Shown here: positions 41,405 to 50,300 of the stretch, piece by piece
How positions within the stretch are numbered: the first letter of the stretch is position 1
How the letters are laid out: the number at the start of each line of letters is the position of its first letter
Assembly: GCA_002344785.1 (NCBI GenBank)
Contig: DDUL01000054.1
Location: 496 to 64,495 of the forward strand
DNA: 64,000 bases
Direction: 5' to 3'
From: Bdellovibrionaceae bacterium UBA2339
GTDB lineage: Bacteria > Bdellovibrionota > Bdellovibrionia > Bdellovibrionales > JAMPXM01
Translations under genes and position numbers: made by a program
Notes under the pieces: model-generated
What the model was told of the DNA's origin: nothing
The model's input: only the letters and a program-made list of their open reading frames with translations
Database searches by the model: none

Positions 41405-41852
41405 GTTGCATCACCTCCATCAAGCGCGGCAAAATTCTTCGATTCGCGTCGGGGATTTTCAGCGCGCTCAATTCTTCGGGCGTGGTCCAGCGCAGTTCCG
41501 TGTGATGCTGCGTCTTCACTTCGCCGCGCCAGAAGCGAACATCGTAAAACAAAATCAAAATCGAAGTTTCGCCGTAGGTGTGACTGGCGGCGAGGCGCAA
41601 TTCGCCGATCTCAGCTTCGATACCCAATTCTTCGCGCAGCTCGCGGGCGAGCGCGGTCTCGGGCGATTCACCCTTTTCAATTTTGCCGCCAGGAAACTCC
41701 CATTGTCCCGCGAGACTGTGGCCCGGTGGACGCTGACCCAACAGCACGCGATCTCCGCGGCGAAGCAAAGCTGTGACCACGGGAATCCAAGTGGGGCGCG
41801 GCGGGCGAGTCGGAATGTCGTTGGTCTGAGGCGTGGCGGGACGATTCGTCAT
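41370..41852 (-). CDS. mutT: Nudix hydrolase, MutT-like (8-oxo-dGTP diphosphatase)
   Basis: A full Nudix box begins GGKIEKGESPE and ends RELREELGI, fitting G-x5-E-x7-REUxEExGU. Preceded by VLLGQRPPGHSLAGQWEFPG, typical of MutT; followed by LRWTTPEELSALKIPDANR. 160 aa, slightly longer than E. coli MutT owing to a Pro-rich N-terminus. Removes oxidised guanine nucleotides from the pool. No clear ribosome site before the ATG; 91 bases follow pyrD. Confidence 0.88.
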   Translation of the reverse strand: MTNRPATPQTNDIPTRPPRPTWIPVVTALLRRGDRVLLGQRPPGHSLAGQWEFPGGKIEKGESPETALARELREELGIEAEIGELRLAASHTYGETSILILFYDVRFWRGEVKTQHHTELRWTTPEELSALKIPDANRRILPRLMEVMQHAHRDPHPSSP

Positions 41853-41943
41853 AGCGGACAGAGTAGGGCAAAGCCCGCTTCACGAGTAGTGATTGTTGAG
41901 AACTGATGTGCGGATTGAGATGTTTTGAACACTGCGCCAAGCG

Positions 41944-43050
41944 CTAGGGCAAAGGCCTGAGGCGGCGTGCGGCTTGAGAAAATAGCCAAGGCCCATTGAG
42001 CACCAGTGTCGAGTACACTTGCACAAGATCCGCGCCGCGATCCAAGCGCTGCAAAACATCGTCCGTGTTCATCACGCCACCTGCTGAAACCACCAGACGA
42101 CCTTCGCGCCCACGGCCCAAAAGCCGCAGCACCTCGTCGAGCATGTGCAGTGAAAGTGTGGCCAAAGGTGCGCCGCTTAAGCCGCCTTCGGGCGGAAAGT
42201 TCACTTGTGGCGGGCGAGCCAAGGTCGTGTTCGTCGCGACGACGCCATCCAAGCCGACACTGAGCAAGCTATCGATGGCGGAGGCCAAGCTCTCCGCATC
42301 CAAATCCGGACTGAGCTTCAAAAGCAAAGGCCGGCGTGTGGCTTCGCGAAGCGGCGACAAAAAGTCGCGCAAACGCTCAGGCTGAAACAAGTCGCGAAGG
42401 CCCTGCGTGTTGGGCGAAGAGATGTTAATGGTGAACGCGTCCGCAAGATCATCGAGTTCGCGAATCACCAATGCATAATCAGCTGCGGCTTGGTCCAAGC
42501 TGGTGTCGCGATTCTTGCCGGCATTGACGAACACGGGCGTGAGGCGTTCGCCGGGTCCGCCGGCGGCGGCCGACCAGTCCTGCAAGTTGGCGCGCGCCAC
42601 GCGCAAGCCTTGGCTTGGGAAACCCATGCGATTCCACAGCGCGCCCGCACGCACGTCGCGATCAACGATGCGACCAGGATTAGGGCCTTGGGCCTTGGGC
42701 GTGATCGTGCCGATCTCGAGAAATCCAGCACCGAGCGCGGCCCATTCATCGAGCGACTCGGCGTCCTTATCCAACCCGCCGGCTGTGCCGAGCGGATTGC
42801 GAAACTTCATTCCGCGCCAGGAGAATTCGCGCCAGCGCAAGTCGTCGGCGTCGGGAGCCAAGAGTGCGGCCAAAGGTAGTAGTGATGGCGCCAGCGCGTG
42901 CGCCCACGCGGGCGGAAGCCAGAGCCAAGGTCGGCAAGACCACAGCATCGAAGACTCAGGCGCGACGCCCAAAGCCCCAGCAGAACCCGAAGTCGCAGGG
43001 CCAAGATCGCGCCCAAAGTCACGCACTGAATCGGAGGGCCGATCCATCAT
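41944..43050 (-). CDS. pyrD: Dihydroorotate dehydrogenase (quinone), class 2
   Basis: Oxidises dihydroorotate to orotate in pyrimidine synthesis, with FMN and the quinone pool. Seen are FRNPLGTAGGLDKDAESL, GTITPKAQGPNPG, the active-site NISSPNTQGLRDLF (catalytic Ser type, class 2), LLKLSPDLD, VVATNTT, EGGLSGAPL and SAGGV. The ~35-residue N-terminal extension with WLWLPPAWAHALAPSLLP is the membrane-association helix typical of class 2. Start ATG overlaps the glutamate dehydrogenase stop (ATGA). Confidence 0.95.
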   Translation of the reverse strand: MMDRPSDSVRDFGRDLGPATSGSAGALGVAPESSMLWSCRPWLWLPPAWAHALAPSLLPLAALLAPDADDLRWREFSWRGMKFRNPLGTAGGLDKDAESLDEWAALGAGFLEIGTITPKAQGPNPGRIVDRDVRAGALWNRMGFPSQGLRVARANLQDWSAAAGGPGERLTPVFVNAGKNRDTSLDQAAADYALVIRELDDLADAFTINISSPNTQGLRDLFQPERLRDFLSPLREATRRPLLLKLSPDLDAESLASAIDSLLSVGLDGVVATNTTLARPPQVNFPPEGGLSGAPLATLSLHMLDEVLRLLGRGREGRLVVSAGGVMNTDDVLQRLDRGADLVQVYSTLVLNGPWLFSQAARRLRPLP

Positions 43051-44348
43051 CGAGGATACAATCCACGCAGCAACATCGCGCGCTCAAGGCGTCGCACAGA
43101 CTGGCCCATCGCCGCGGTTCGCATGTCGAGCTTCTTTTCGGTTCTCAATTCCCAAACCTTGTCGAAGGCGTTGGTGATGATGCCCTTCATGCGATTGTTC
43201 ACTTCTTCTTCAGACCAGAAGAAGTGCGCGATGCCTTGCACCCACTCGAAGTAGGAGACGATCACACCGCCGCCGTTGGCGAGGATGTCGGGGCAAATCA
43301 TGATGTCGCGCTCATGCAAAATTTTGGTCGCGGCGTTGTTGGTCGGGCCGTTGGCACCTTCGACGACGACTTTGCAAGAGATCTTCGCGGCATTGGCCTC
43401 GGTGATCTGATTTTCCATCGCGCAAGGCGCGAGCACGTCGCAATTCAGTTGCAACAACTCCTCGTTCGAAATCGGCTCCGCCTTGGTGTAGCCCTTGATG
43501 ACTTTGTTTTCGGCGACATAGCGGAGCAGGTCGGGGATGTCCAAGCCATTGGGATTATGCAAGCCGCCCGAGACGTCGCTCACCGCCAAGATTTTTGCGC
43601 CGCGATTGAAAGCGTTGATCGCCGCGTGAGTACCGACGTTACCGAAGCCCTGAATCACAAAAGTTGAGCCCGCCATTTTCATGCCGAGCTTTTCCAGCGC
43701 CTTCTCGGCGATGAACACAACGCCAAGGCCGGTTGCGCCCGCGCGCCCCAGAGATCCGCCGATTTCGACGGGCTTACCCGTGACGACGCCGGGTTGTGCG
43801 AAGCCGAGTTCCTGCGAGTAAGTGTCCATGATCCACGCCATGGTCTGCGCATCTGTTCCCATGTCAGGAGCCGGAATGTCGACGTCGGGACCGATCAGTG
43901 TGCCCAACTCCGAAGTGTATCGACGAGTCATGTTTTGCTTTTCAGTGCGCGAAAGCTTGGAGGGATCAACAGCGATGCCGCCTTTGCCGCCGCCGAGCGG
44001 AAGATTCAAGAGCGAGCATTTAAACGTCATCAACGTCGCCAGAGCTGCGACTTCAGAGAGTGTGACGTCTTGGTGATAGCGAATGCCGCCTTTATAGGGG
44101 CCGAGTGTGGACGAGTGCTGCACGCGATAGCCGGTGAAAACTTTAACGCGATAATCATCCATGCGCACCGGCACGGAAATGATCACGGCCTTCTTCGGAC
44201 GCTTCATGCGCTCCAACACGTTCGGGTCACAGCCAACGGCGTTGCCCGCGGTCTCCAAAATTTTGATGGTGTTATCAAACATCTCACCTTGAAAAAGATC
44301 GGCTTGATGTGCGTGAGCGTTGCCCGTTGTGCTGGTCGCGGTCGACAT
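43047..44348 (-). CDS. gdhA: Glutamate dehydrogenase (Glu/Leu/Phe/Val dehydrogenase family)
   Basis: 433 aa, catabolic-type family. YKGGIRYHQDVT, the catalytic-lysine segment LPLGGGKGGIAVDP, PAPDMGTDAQTMAW, the Rossmann loop VIQGFGNVGTHAA and LAPCAMENQIT are all present. Interconverts glutamate and 2-oxoglutarate with NAD(P). PVEIGGSLGRAGATGLG is typical of glutamate rather than branched-chain dehydrogenases. AAAAGGGG lies just before the ATG. First gene of the overlap chain with pyrD. Confidence 0.93.
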   Translation of the reverse strand: MSTATSTTGNAHAHQADLFQGEMFDNTIKILETAGNAVGCDPNVLERMKRPKKAVIISVPVRMDDYRVKVFTGYRVQHSSTLGPYKGGIRYHQDVTLSEVAALATLMTFKCSLLNLPLGGGKGGIAVDPSKLSRTEKQNMTRRYTSELGTLIGPDVDIPAPDMGTDAQTMAWIMDTYSQELGFAQPGVVTGKPVEIGGSLGRAGATGLGVVFIAEKALEKLGMKMAGSTFVIQGFGNVGTHAAINAFNRGAKILAVSDVSGGLHNPNGLDIPDLLRYVAENKVIKGYTKAEPISNEELLQLNCDVLAPCAMENQITEANAAKISCKVVVEGANGPTNNAATKILHERDIMICPDILANGGGVIVSYFEWVQGIAHFFWSEEEVNNRMKGIITNAFDKVWELRTEKKLDMRTAAMGQSVRRLERAMLLRGLYPR

Positions 44349-44718
44349 GTTGTTCCCCTTTTAACTTCTGGCGCCGTTTTGCTGATGGCGGACGTCGTCC
44401 ATGATGTGGGCCAGAACGAAAGCCCGATTAGAGCGCCGGGCTTGGGCCTTGGCAACCTTTGGCCTTTGGCCCCAAAGCGCGGCTTCACATGTTCATGAGC
44501 TTGGCATTGAAACTTAGCCCTTGCGGTTCGGCCGCCCGAGTTCGCTCGACTCTTGGACCTACCGGCCGTCATACGGGGGCTTGAGGCCTGTGGCCTCGAG
44601 AGGCCTTCGCGAAAGCGAAGTTGCGGAGTTTCTGCGCAAGGGGGGCGAGCGGGGCAGTGAGGCGTTGCATTTGGGGTGAAGCTTGTCGGTCCGCGAGGGA
44701 TGTGATGAAGTGGCGGGC
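44349..44718. other. Intergenic region between divergent genes
   Basis: 370 bases between gdhA and the heptose kinase gene. It must hold promoters for both. An inverted sequence GGCCTGTGGCCTCGAGAGGCC (about 44584-44605) can fold, and a leader role is possible, but I can assign none. Confidence 0.4.
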
Positions 44719-45738
44719 ATGTCGAAAGTCGCCAAAAAGAGCATGTCGGAGTATCGCCAAAGCCTCTTGCAGGGGTTGACGCGGATGGACGGGAAGCGGG
44801 TGATCGTCGTCGGCGACGTGGGCGTCGACGAATACACTTGGGGGCAGGTGCGGCGCATCAGTCCCGAGGCCCCCGTGCCTGTTCTCGAAGTCGAACGCGA
44901 AGAAGCGCGCTTAGGTCTTGCGGCCAACGTTGCTCAGAACATCGCCAGTCTGGGTGGCGACTGCCGCTTGATCGCTGTGTGCGGTGCTGATTCCGGCGCG
45001 GATCAGCTGCGTAGCCTGCTTCGCGAAGCCAAGGTCGCCGTCGATGGCCTGGTCGTGGACGCCTCGCGACCGACGACACGCAAACTGCGCGTGATGGCGC
45101 AATCGCATCACCTGGTGCGCGTCGATTACGAACAAAAAAAGTTTTTGTCGCCGAGTCTGGAAAGCGAAGTGCTCGCGCGCGTGAAGCGCGAATTGCCCGG
45201 CGCGATCGCCCTCATCATTCAAGACTACGCCAAAGGCGTGATCAGCGAAGCGCTGGTGCGCGAGCTCACCTCAATGGCGCGCGCGCAAGGTGTGCGCGTC
45301 CTGGCCGATCCTTATCGATCCACGCCGCTGGCGACCTACAAAGGCGTGGAGCTGATGACGCCGAATCATGACGAGTCGGTCGCGCTCACGGGTCTTGGTG
45401 CCGATGAGTTGCGCGCTTCGGACGATACGCTCACGCAAATTGGTGAGCGACTCATGCAAGTCGTTGGCGCTCAGCAAATGGTGATCACGCGCGGAAAAGA
45501 TGGCATGCGCATTTTCGAAGCTGGGCGAGTGACAGATTTGCCGACCAACGCCCGACAAGTCTTCGATGTCACAGGTGCGGGCGACACCGTGATCGCGGCC
45601 TTGGCACTGGCGTGGGGCTCGGGCTTCACACTGGAAGAGTCCTGCGCACTGGCCAACTTTGCGGCGGGCATTGTCGTCGGCAAAGTGGGTTGCGTGCCTT
45701 GCCCGCGCGCGGAGCTTGAGGCCGTGCTTCGCGCCTGA
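44719..45738 (+). CDS. rfaE1: D-glycero-beta-D-manno-heptose-7-phosphate kinase
   Basis: PfkB-family kinase of ADP-heptose synthesis for the LPS core. VIVVGDVGVDEYTWGQVRRI, SPEAPVPVLEVEREEARLG, NVAQNIASLGG, TRKLRVMAQSHHLVRVDYE, DYAKGVIS, the anion-hole/catalytic VFDVTGAGDTVIAALALA and AAGIVVGKVG closely follow the HldE kinase half. The nucleotidyltransferase half of bifunctional HldE is absent, so a separate rfaE2 is expected elsewhere. Start uncertain: the ATG at 44719 is conservative; a GTG at 44710 has GAGGGA 9 nt upstream. Confidence 0.92.
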   Translation: MSKVAKKSMSEYRQSLLQGLTRMDGKRVIVVGDVGVDEYTWGQVRRISPEAPVPVLEVEREEARLGLAANVAQNIASLGGDCRLIAVCGADSGADQLRSLLREAKVAVDGLVVDASRPTTRKLRVMAQSHHLVRVDYEQKKFLSPSLESEVLARVKRELPGAIALIIQDYAKGVISEALVRELTSMARAQGVRVLADPYRSTPLATYKGVELMTPNHDESVALTGLGADELRASDDTLTQIGERLMQVVGAQQMVITRGKDGMRIFEAGRVTDLPTNARQVFDVTGAGDTVIAALALAWGSGFTLEESCALANFAAGIVVGKVGCVPCPRAELEAVLRA

Positions 45739-46002
45739 AGCTCTCCAACTCCGCGCTCTCAAGCGCAAGTCAGTGAACTTCACCGAACTTCCGCGATGAA
45801 GTCCGTCGCAATTTTGCGTGGTTCGAAGTCGCATTCAGTCGCTGGCCGAGGCCGCTCGGCTTGCTCATCGCCTTCTAAATTTGCGTTGAGATCAAAACTC
45901 ACTAGGGATGAGGTTTGCACAGCTCATTTCGCCCAAATCACAATGCGGCCATTGGCCAAAGCCCATTGCGCCGGTGGCGATTGAGTTGAGGGAGATTGAC
46001 CT

Positions 46003-47526
46003 GTGCGTGACTTCAGAATCGACCATTCCAAGTCCTGGCCCGGATTGAAGTTGCTGTCACTTCGCCACGGACTGCGAAGTGATCTGTTGAACCTTCTGCG
46101 GACCATCTTGGCCGTGCAACTTTCCCTGTCGACGATCTTCGCGCCGGCATTTGCGGTCGCGGGTCCGCAATGTGAGGCGCTGTTTGCGCGTTCAGCGCCT
46201 GAGGCCTCGGACAGCACGGCACGTGTGGAAGAAATCTTCTTTTCCCTGGGGCAAGGACGCGGGCGATCGGCGCCAGAGGCCACGGCCACGCGCCAACAAC
46301 TGGAACAGCGAAGCGTTGAGATTCTGACTCAGCTGATCTCGCCGCGAAAGGGCGATCCTTCGCCGAAGTTTCGCCAATGGTTTGAAAGTGCAATCAATCT
46401 ACGGCGTCCTGCGGAACTGATCGATGCGCTGGTGCTTCTGCAAACACTGCGCATGGATTTTCTGCGCCATGAATTCGCCGATCTGCGAGCGCCGGCTGAG
46501 CAGAAGTTTTTGGAACTGCGGCGGCAGCTGACCGGCGAAGATGTGCGCGTGATGTCGCAGGCCATGCGGCGCTTTCCGCGCGCTTTGCTGCGCGAACAAT
46601 CTCGGGAAGTGCAGGCCATTCACGATGCGATGTTCGCACCCAACTCGCCGCAGTTGATGGGCCAGGCTTGGCATCAGCTGCGAAGCTATCGGCCCGGTTT
46701 GGGCGACTTTGTCGGCGGCACTTTGCTTTTGGCGGGCTTGTTTCACAAGTCCGGCCAAGACGCGATCGCGGGTGCATTGCACGGCTATGTGCTGTGCAGC
46801 TTTGTGGAGCATGCGATTCATCGCTACGTGGGACACGCGCGTCGCGAAGTCATCGAGCAGCTTCAGGCCTTGGGCCAGCGCTTTGGTGCGCTCGGGCGCA
46901 TCGTTGCCGAGGATTTTCGTGGCACGGCCTTTCTGCACGGCACAGTTCATCACGGAAGTTACGCCGCTCACTACGTCGAGCGCTTCGCGCCTCGCGAAGA
47001 AGCGGGGCAAACCGCCGCGCAAAGGCAGGCGCAAACTGTTGAACGCCACGAGCGCATGGATCAGCTCATTCGCAATCGAGGCGCCAGCGACGTCGAATCG
47101 GCGTTTCGCTCGGAATATGGCGTGAGCGTGGGCTGGGCCGTGCGCAACGCACTGATCGTGATGCCGTTCACGACGGTGCTGAGCTTGTTCTCCGCACAGG
47201 CCGGCCGCATGGCGGGGTTTGATGTGGGCCCGGAGTTTGTTGCCACTTCGGTGGCGACGTCGTTGATGTTCATTCCGGTGAGCAAGTTCATTCACCCTTA
47301 CTTGCACATGCCGCGCGAGCAAGCGCTCGCGAGCGCGTCGCCGCTGATGCGCTGGATTCTGCAAACTCGCTACGTCTCGTTCATTGCTCGAGCCCACTAT
47401 GGACATCATCGCGAAGTCGAGCTCAACCAGAACCTCGTACCGCTCGCGGATCTTGCGCTCGGCGGCTATCGCGATGCGAACTTAAGGCAGGTCTTGGAAC
47501 TGATTCGCTACCGCACTTTCTTCTAA
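46003..47526 (+). CDS. Secreted/membrane protein with fatty-acid-hydroxylase-type histidine motifs
   Basis: A signal-like N-terminus (LLNLLRTILAVQLSLSTIFA ... AVAG) is followed by a helical ~170-residue region starting CEALFARSA. The C-terminal ~300 residues have membrane segments and clustered histidines: EHAIHRYVGH, FLHGTVHHGSYAAHY, HPYLHM and ARAHYGHHREVELNQN, then LADLALGG. This spacing resembles the eight-histidine di-iron site of the fatty acid hydroxylase/sterol desaturase superfamily. A lipid or prey-lipid oxidase role is inferred. The GTG start has GGGAGA ~8 nt upstream. The N-terminal secretory half is unusual for the superfamily. It shares the post-signal CExLFAxSA motif with the next gene. 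Confidence 0.65.
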   Translation: MRDFRIDHSKSWPGLKLLSLRHGLRSDLLNLLRTILAVQLSLSTIFAPAFAVAGPQCEALFARSAPEASDSTARVEEIFFSLGQGRGRSAPEATATRQQLEQRSVEILTQLISPRKGDPSPKFRQWFESAINLRRPAELIDALVLLQTLRMDFLRHEFADLRAPAEQKFLELRRQLTGEDVRVMSQAMRRFPRALLREQSREVQAIHDAMFAPNSPQLMGQAWHQLRSYRPGLGDFVGGTLLLAGLFHKSGQDAIAGALHGYVLCSFVEHAIHRYVGHARREVIEQLQALGQRFGALGRIVAEDFRGTAFLHGTVHHGSYAAHYVERFAPREEAGQTAAQRQAQTVERHERMDQLIRNRGASDVESAFRSEYGVSVGWAVRNALIVMPFTTVLSLFSAQAGRMAGFDVGPEFVATSVATSLMFIPVSKFIHPYLHMPREQALASASPLMRWILQTRYVSFIARAHYGHHREVELNQNLVPLADLALGGYRDANLRQVLELIRYRTFF

Positions 47527-47765
47527 GCTTGAACGGGGCGATCCGTACTTCGCCGCGATGGGCGTCGGCGATCCGCCAGCGAACATGGCCGAACTTGAAG
47601 TCGCGGCTTCGGTGCCGCTTCACTTGTTGGGCTGACGCAATTTCCGCTCGGCATGGCCACCACTTGCATTGTCTTGGACCTGAGGTCGGCGTCGGCCTTG
47701 CTCTCCTTCTCTCCGAAATGAGTCTGAAGATCGGGGCCCACAAACCGGGAACGAGGAGAGCTTGT

Positions 47766-48875
47766 ATGAATCGCAATTGGCCTTCCAATCCAGTGCGCTC
47801 TTCAGGTCGGCCTTTAGCCCGCGTTTTAGGAGCCCGAGCGCTAGGTGTGAGCGCGCTTCTCGTCAGCATGGCCGCTTTGTCGCAGGCTGGGGCGCAGACT
47901 TGTGAAGATCTCTTTGCGGTGTCAGCTCGCGCCATGGCTGATCGCGCGACACTGGCGCCAAGATCTGGGGCGCCAAGATCTGGCGCACAGCTTTTGGTCG
48001 AAGCGCTGGGTCGAGCCCAGGCGCAGAAAGAACAGAGCCTCGCGAACATTCGCGCGGAGCTTGCGAGCGCGCCGACGTTTAAGCCCTCAGCTGAACTCTT
48101 GCAAAAATACGAGCTTGTCTTGACGAACTTGCCCCGCGTCGATGCGCTTTCTCGCGATCGTCAAGCCGAAGCTTACGACATGCTCACGCGTCTTTGGACG
48201 CGCGTGTTGGATGCCGAGATCGCACGAAATTCGGCGGCCTTTGGCTTCTCAGGGCTTCGCGACATTTCCGCACACGCGGCGAGTATCAGCATTCCGTCCG
48301 CGCGGGTATCGGGACTGACGAATGCTGAAGTCCTGCATATGGAACTGATCCGCATCGCCTCGCTCAACCCTCGCGCACAAATGCGCGAGCCTTCTGGCGC
48401 GATCATCGAACTCAACGTCCGCCTCGATGTGCAGGTCCGCGGTTCGCAGCGGGCTCGCCGACAAGAGCAGCTGCTCTCGAGTTTGCCGGAGATCTGGCGC
48501 GGACTGCCGCGCGCGCAACTGGAAGTCCTGCGCACGCAACTCACAAGTCAGCAGTCGGCCCTAGATTCGCAAATGCTCCGTGATACTCTCCAAACTTTGG
48601 ATTTGGTCGAGTTTCACCAGCGCTTCGTGAGTGGCGAGCGCCTTGTGGAAACACCGATTCAGACAAGCGATCGCGGACAAGTCATGTGGTCGCTCCAGCG
48701 ATGGTCGGAAGTTCGTCAAAACGACTCAGCGGCATCGCGCGAGTCCTACGCCCAAGTCGCCCACAACGTGGTGGCGCGAACGCGCAGCTTTCGGCAGCAC
48801 CCGCGGGCTCGGGAGCTAGAGGCCTTGAATCGCGAGCTGCAGCAGCTCAACCTGTTGCTGCAAGCCCCCAACTGA
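47766..48875 (+). CDS. Secreted helical protein of unknown function
   Basis: A signal peptide (ALGVSALLVSMAALSQAGA) is followed by TCEDLFAVSARAMAD and ~330 mostly helical residues rich in Gln, Arg and Ala. It has no recognised catalytic motif. The CEDLFAVSA motif parallels CEALFARSA in the preceding gene, suggesting shared ancestry of the N-terminal regions. ATG 47766 has AGGAGAG 5 nt upstream; the frame opens at 47529 without a ribosome site. A perfect 15-bp tandem duplication (47954-47983) doubles APRSG. Confidence 0.6.
   Translation: MNRNWPSNPVRSSGRPLARVLGARALGVSALLVSMAALSQAGAQTCEDLFAVSARAMADRATLAPRSGAPRSGAQLLVEALGRAQAQKEQSLANIRAELASAPTFKPSAELLQKYELVLTNLPRVDALSRDRQAEAYDMLTRLWTRVLDAEIARNSAAFGFSGLRDISAHAASISIPSARVSGLTNAEVLHMELIRIASLNPRAQMREPSGAIIELNVRLDVQVRGSQRARRQEQLLSSLPEIWRGLPRAQLEVLRTQLTSQQSALDSQMLRDTLQTLDLVEFHQRFVSGERLVETPIQTSDRGQVMWSLQRWSEVRQNDSAASRESYAQVAHNVVARTRSFRQHPRARELEALNRELQQLNLLLQAPN
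47954..47983 (+). repeat. 15-bp in-frame tandem duplication
   Basis: GGCGCCAAGATCTGG occurs twice back to back within the secreted helical protein gene, duplicating five residues. It looks recent, since the copies are identical. Confidence 0.9.
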
Positions 48876-49012
48876 GCTGTTCGCAAACTGGACAAGCCTG
48901 AAAAAATCGCCGTGCCTTTGAAGGCGTGAAGCCGCGTCTCGCTCTGTATTGCGTTTGAACGGCGAGGAAGTGTGCAGACAGAGGGCTTTGGCCGTGATAG
49001 ACTCCGCCCTCC

Positions 49013-50209
49013 ATGGACCTGCAAAACTCCGCACTTTCCTCAGCGCTATCTACGGAAGCCACTCGCCAGCATCTTTCGATCACGGAAGGTCCTGTCGCGG
49101 CCGCACTCGAAGCTCAGCCGGAGCTTCCCGAGGTTCAGCCTGCGTCCGAAGTGGAGAGACGTAACTTCTTTGACTTGAGCTACGCGGATTTGCAGCTGGT
49201 GCTCAAGGGGCTTGGCAAAGAACGATTTCGTGCGGGCCAAGTTTATCAGTGGGTCTATCAAAAGCGTGTCGAAGACTTCGCGGAGATGACCAATCTTGCC
49301 AAAGACTTTCGCGCCGAGTTGCCGGAGCGTTTCGAGTTTCGCCGCCCGCGGGTGATGCAGGAACTCAAGAGCGTCGACGGCACCCGCAAATGGTTGCACG
49401 ACGTGGGCGACGGCTTGAGTGTGGAGACCGTGTTGATCCCGTCCAAAGATCGACTCACGCTTTGCGTGTCCAGCGAAGTCGGCTGCAACATGGCCTGCCG
49501 CTTTTGTTACACCGGCAAGCAGAAGATGAAGCGGCGCTTGAGCGCGGGGGACATCGTCGCGCAATTTCTGATCGCGCACGACTCGTTGAAGCGCGACGGC
49601 CTGCGTGTCAGCAACATCGTCTTCATGGGAATGGGTGAGCCGCTCGATAATCCGGAAGCCGTGTTCAAGTCGATCGAGATTTTGACGGATCCGAACGGCA
49701 TTGGTCTTTCGAAAAAGAAGATCACTGTGTCGACGTCGGGCATCGTTCCCAAAATTCCGCTGGTGACCCAGGCGGGGGTGCGACTGGCCGTGAGTCTCAA
49801 TGCGCCGAACGACGCCATTCGCGATCAAGTCATGCCCGTCAACAAACGCTGGAACATCAAAGAGCTGCTCGATGCTTGTGTGCAGCACGCTCGCGAGTCC
49901 GGAGATCGCGTGACCTTGGAGTATGTGTTGCTCAAAGGCGTCACGGACCGTATCGAACAAGCCCGCGAGCTGTACGAACTCACGCGCCGTGTGCCTTGCA
50001 AGATCAACATCATCGCCTTTAACGAACATCCGGGCTCGGGCTTCTTGCGCCCCGACGACGAGCAAGTGTCGCGCTTTCAGGCTGAGTTGATTCGCTTGGG
50101 CGCGCATGTCTTGCTTCGCAAAACCATGGGCCGCGATATCTTCGCCGCCTGCGGCCAGTTGACCTCGATGTATCAAGGTCGCCCCGAGACCATGCCGCTG
50201 AACGGCTGA
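49013..50209 (+). CDS. rlmN: Dual-specificity RNA methyltransferase RlmN
   Basis: Radical SAM enzyme that methylates C2 of adenosine 2503 in 23S rRNA and A37 in some tRNAs. CNMACRFCYTGKQ (CxxxCxxC cluster motif), FMGMGEPLDN, VSTSGIVPKI, AVSLNAPND, and the C-terminal RKTMGRDIFAACGQL with the catalytic Cys are present; the first catalytic Cys region is SEVGC. The N-terminal ~50 residues are extra and polar. ATG 49013; no strong ribosome site. Convergent with the exported-protein gene. Confidence 0.96.
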   Translation: MDLQNSALSSALSTEATRQHLSITEGPVAAALEAQPELPEVQPASEVERRNFFDLSYADLQLVLKGLGKERFRAGQVYQWVYQKRVEDFAEMTNLAKDFRAELPERFEFRRPRVMQELKSVDGTRKWLHDVGDGLSVETVLIPSKDRLTLCVSSEVGCNMACRFCYTGKQKMKRRLSAGDIVAQFLIAHDSLKRDGLRVSNIVFMGMGEPLDNPEAVFKSIEILTDPNGIGLSKKKITVSTSGIVPKIPLVTQAGVRLAVSLNAPNDAIRDQVMPVNKRWNIKELLDACVQHARESGDRVTLEYVLLKGVTDRIEQARELYELTRRVPCKINIIAFNEHPGSGFLRPDDEQVSRFQAELIRLGAHVLLRKTMGRDIFAACGQLTSMYQGRPETMPLNG

Positions 50210-50240
50210 TCCCACACTCGTACTTCACACGCAGGACAAT

Positions 50241-50268
50241 AAAAAAGGGAGATCTGAGCAGATCTCCC
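50241..50268 (-). terminator. Intrinsic terminator of the exported-protein gene
   Basis: A perfect 9-bp stem (50247-50255 with 50260-50268) with a GAGC tetraloop. On the minus strand it is followed by six T (complement of 50241-50246). Ideal for the minus-strand gene ending at 50301, and may also stop rlmN transcripts. Confidence 0.9.
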
Positions 50269-50300
50269 TGTTGGGGCATCTCGTCTTTTGAACGATGACC

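Noticed and set aside
47529..47765. N-terminal extension of the secreted helical protein
   Set aside because: Lacks a ribosome site and would bury the signal peptide; ATG 47766 has a strong site.
50215..50300. Inverted GGGAGATCT repeat as a possible restriction or attachment site
   Set aside because: The T-run on the minus strand makes a simple terminator the better reading.
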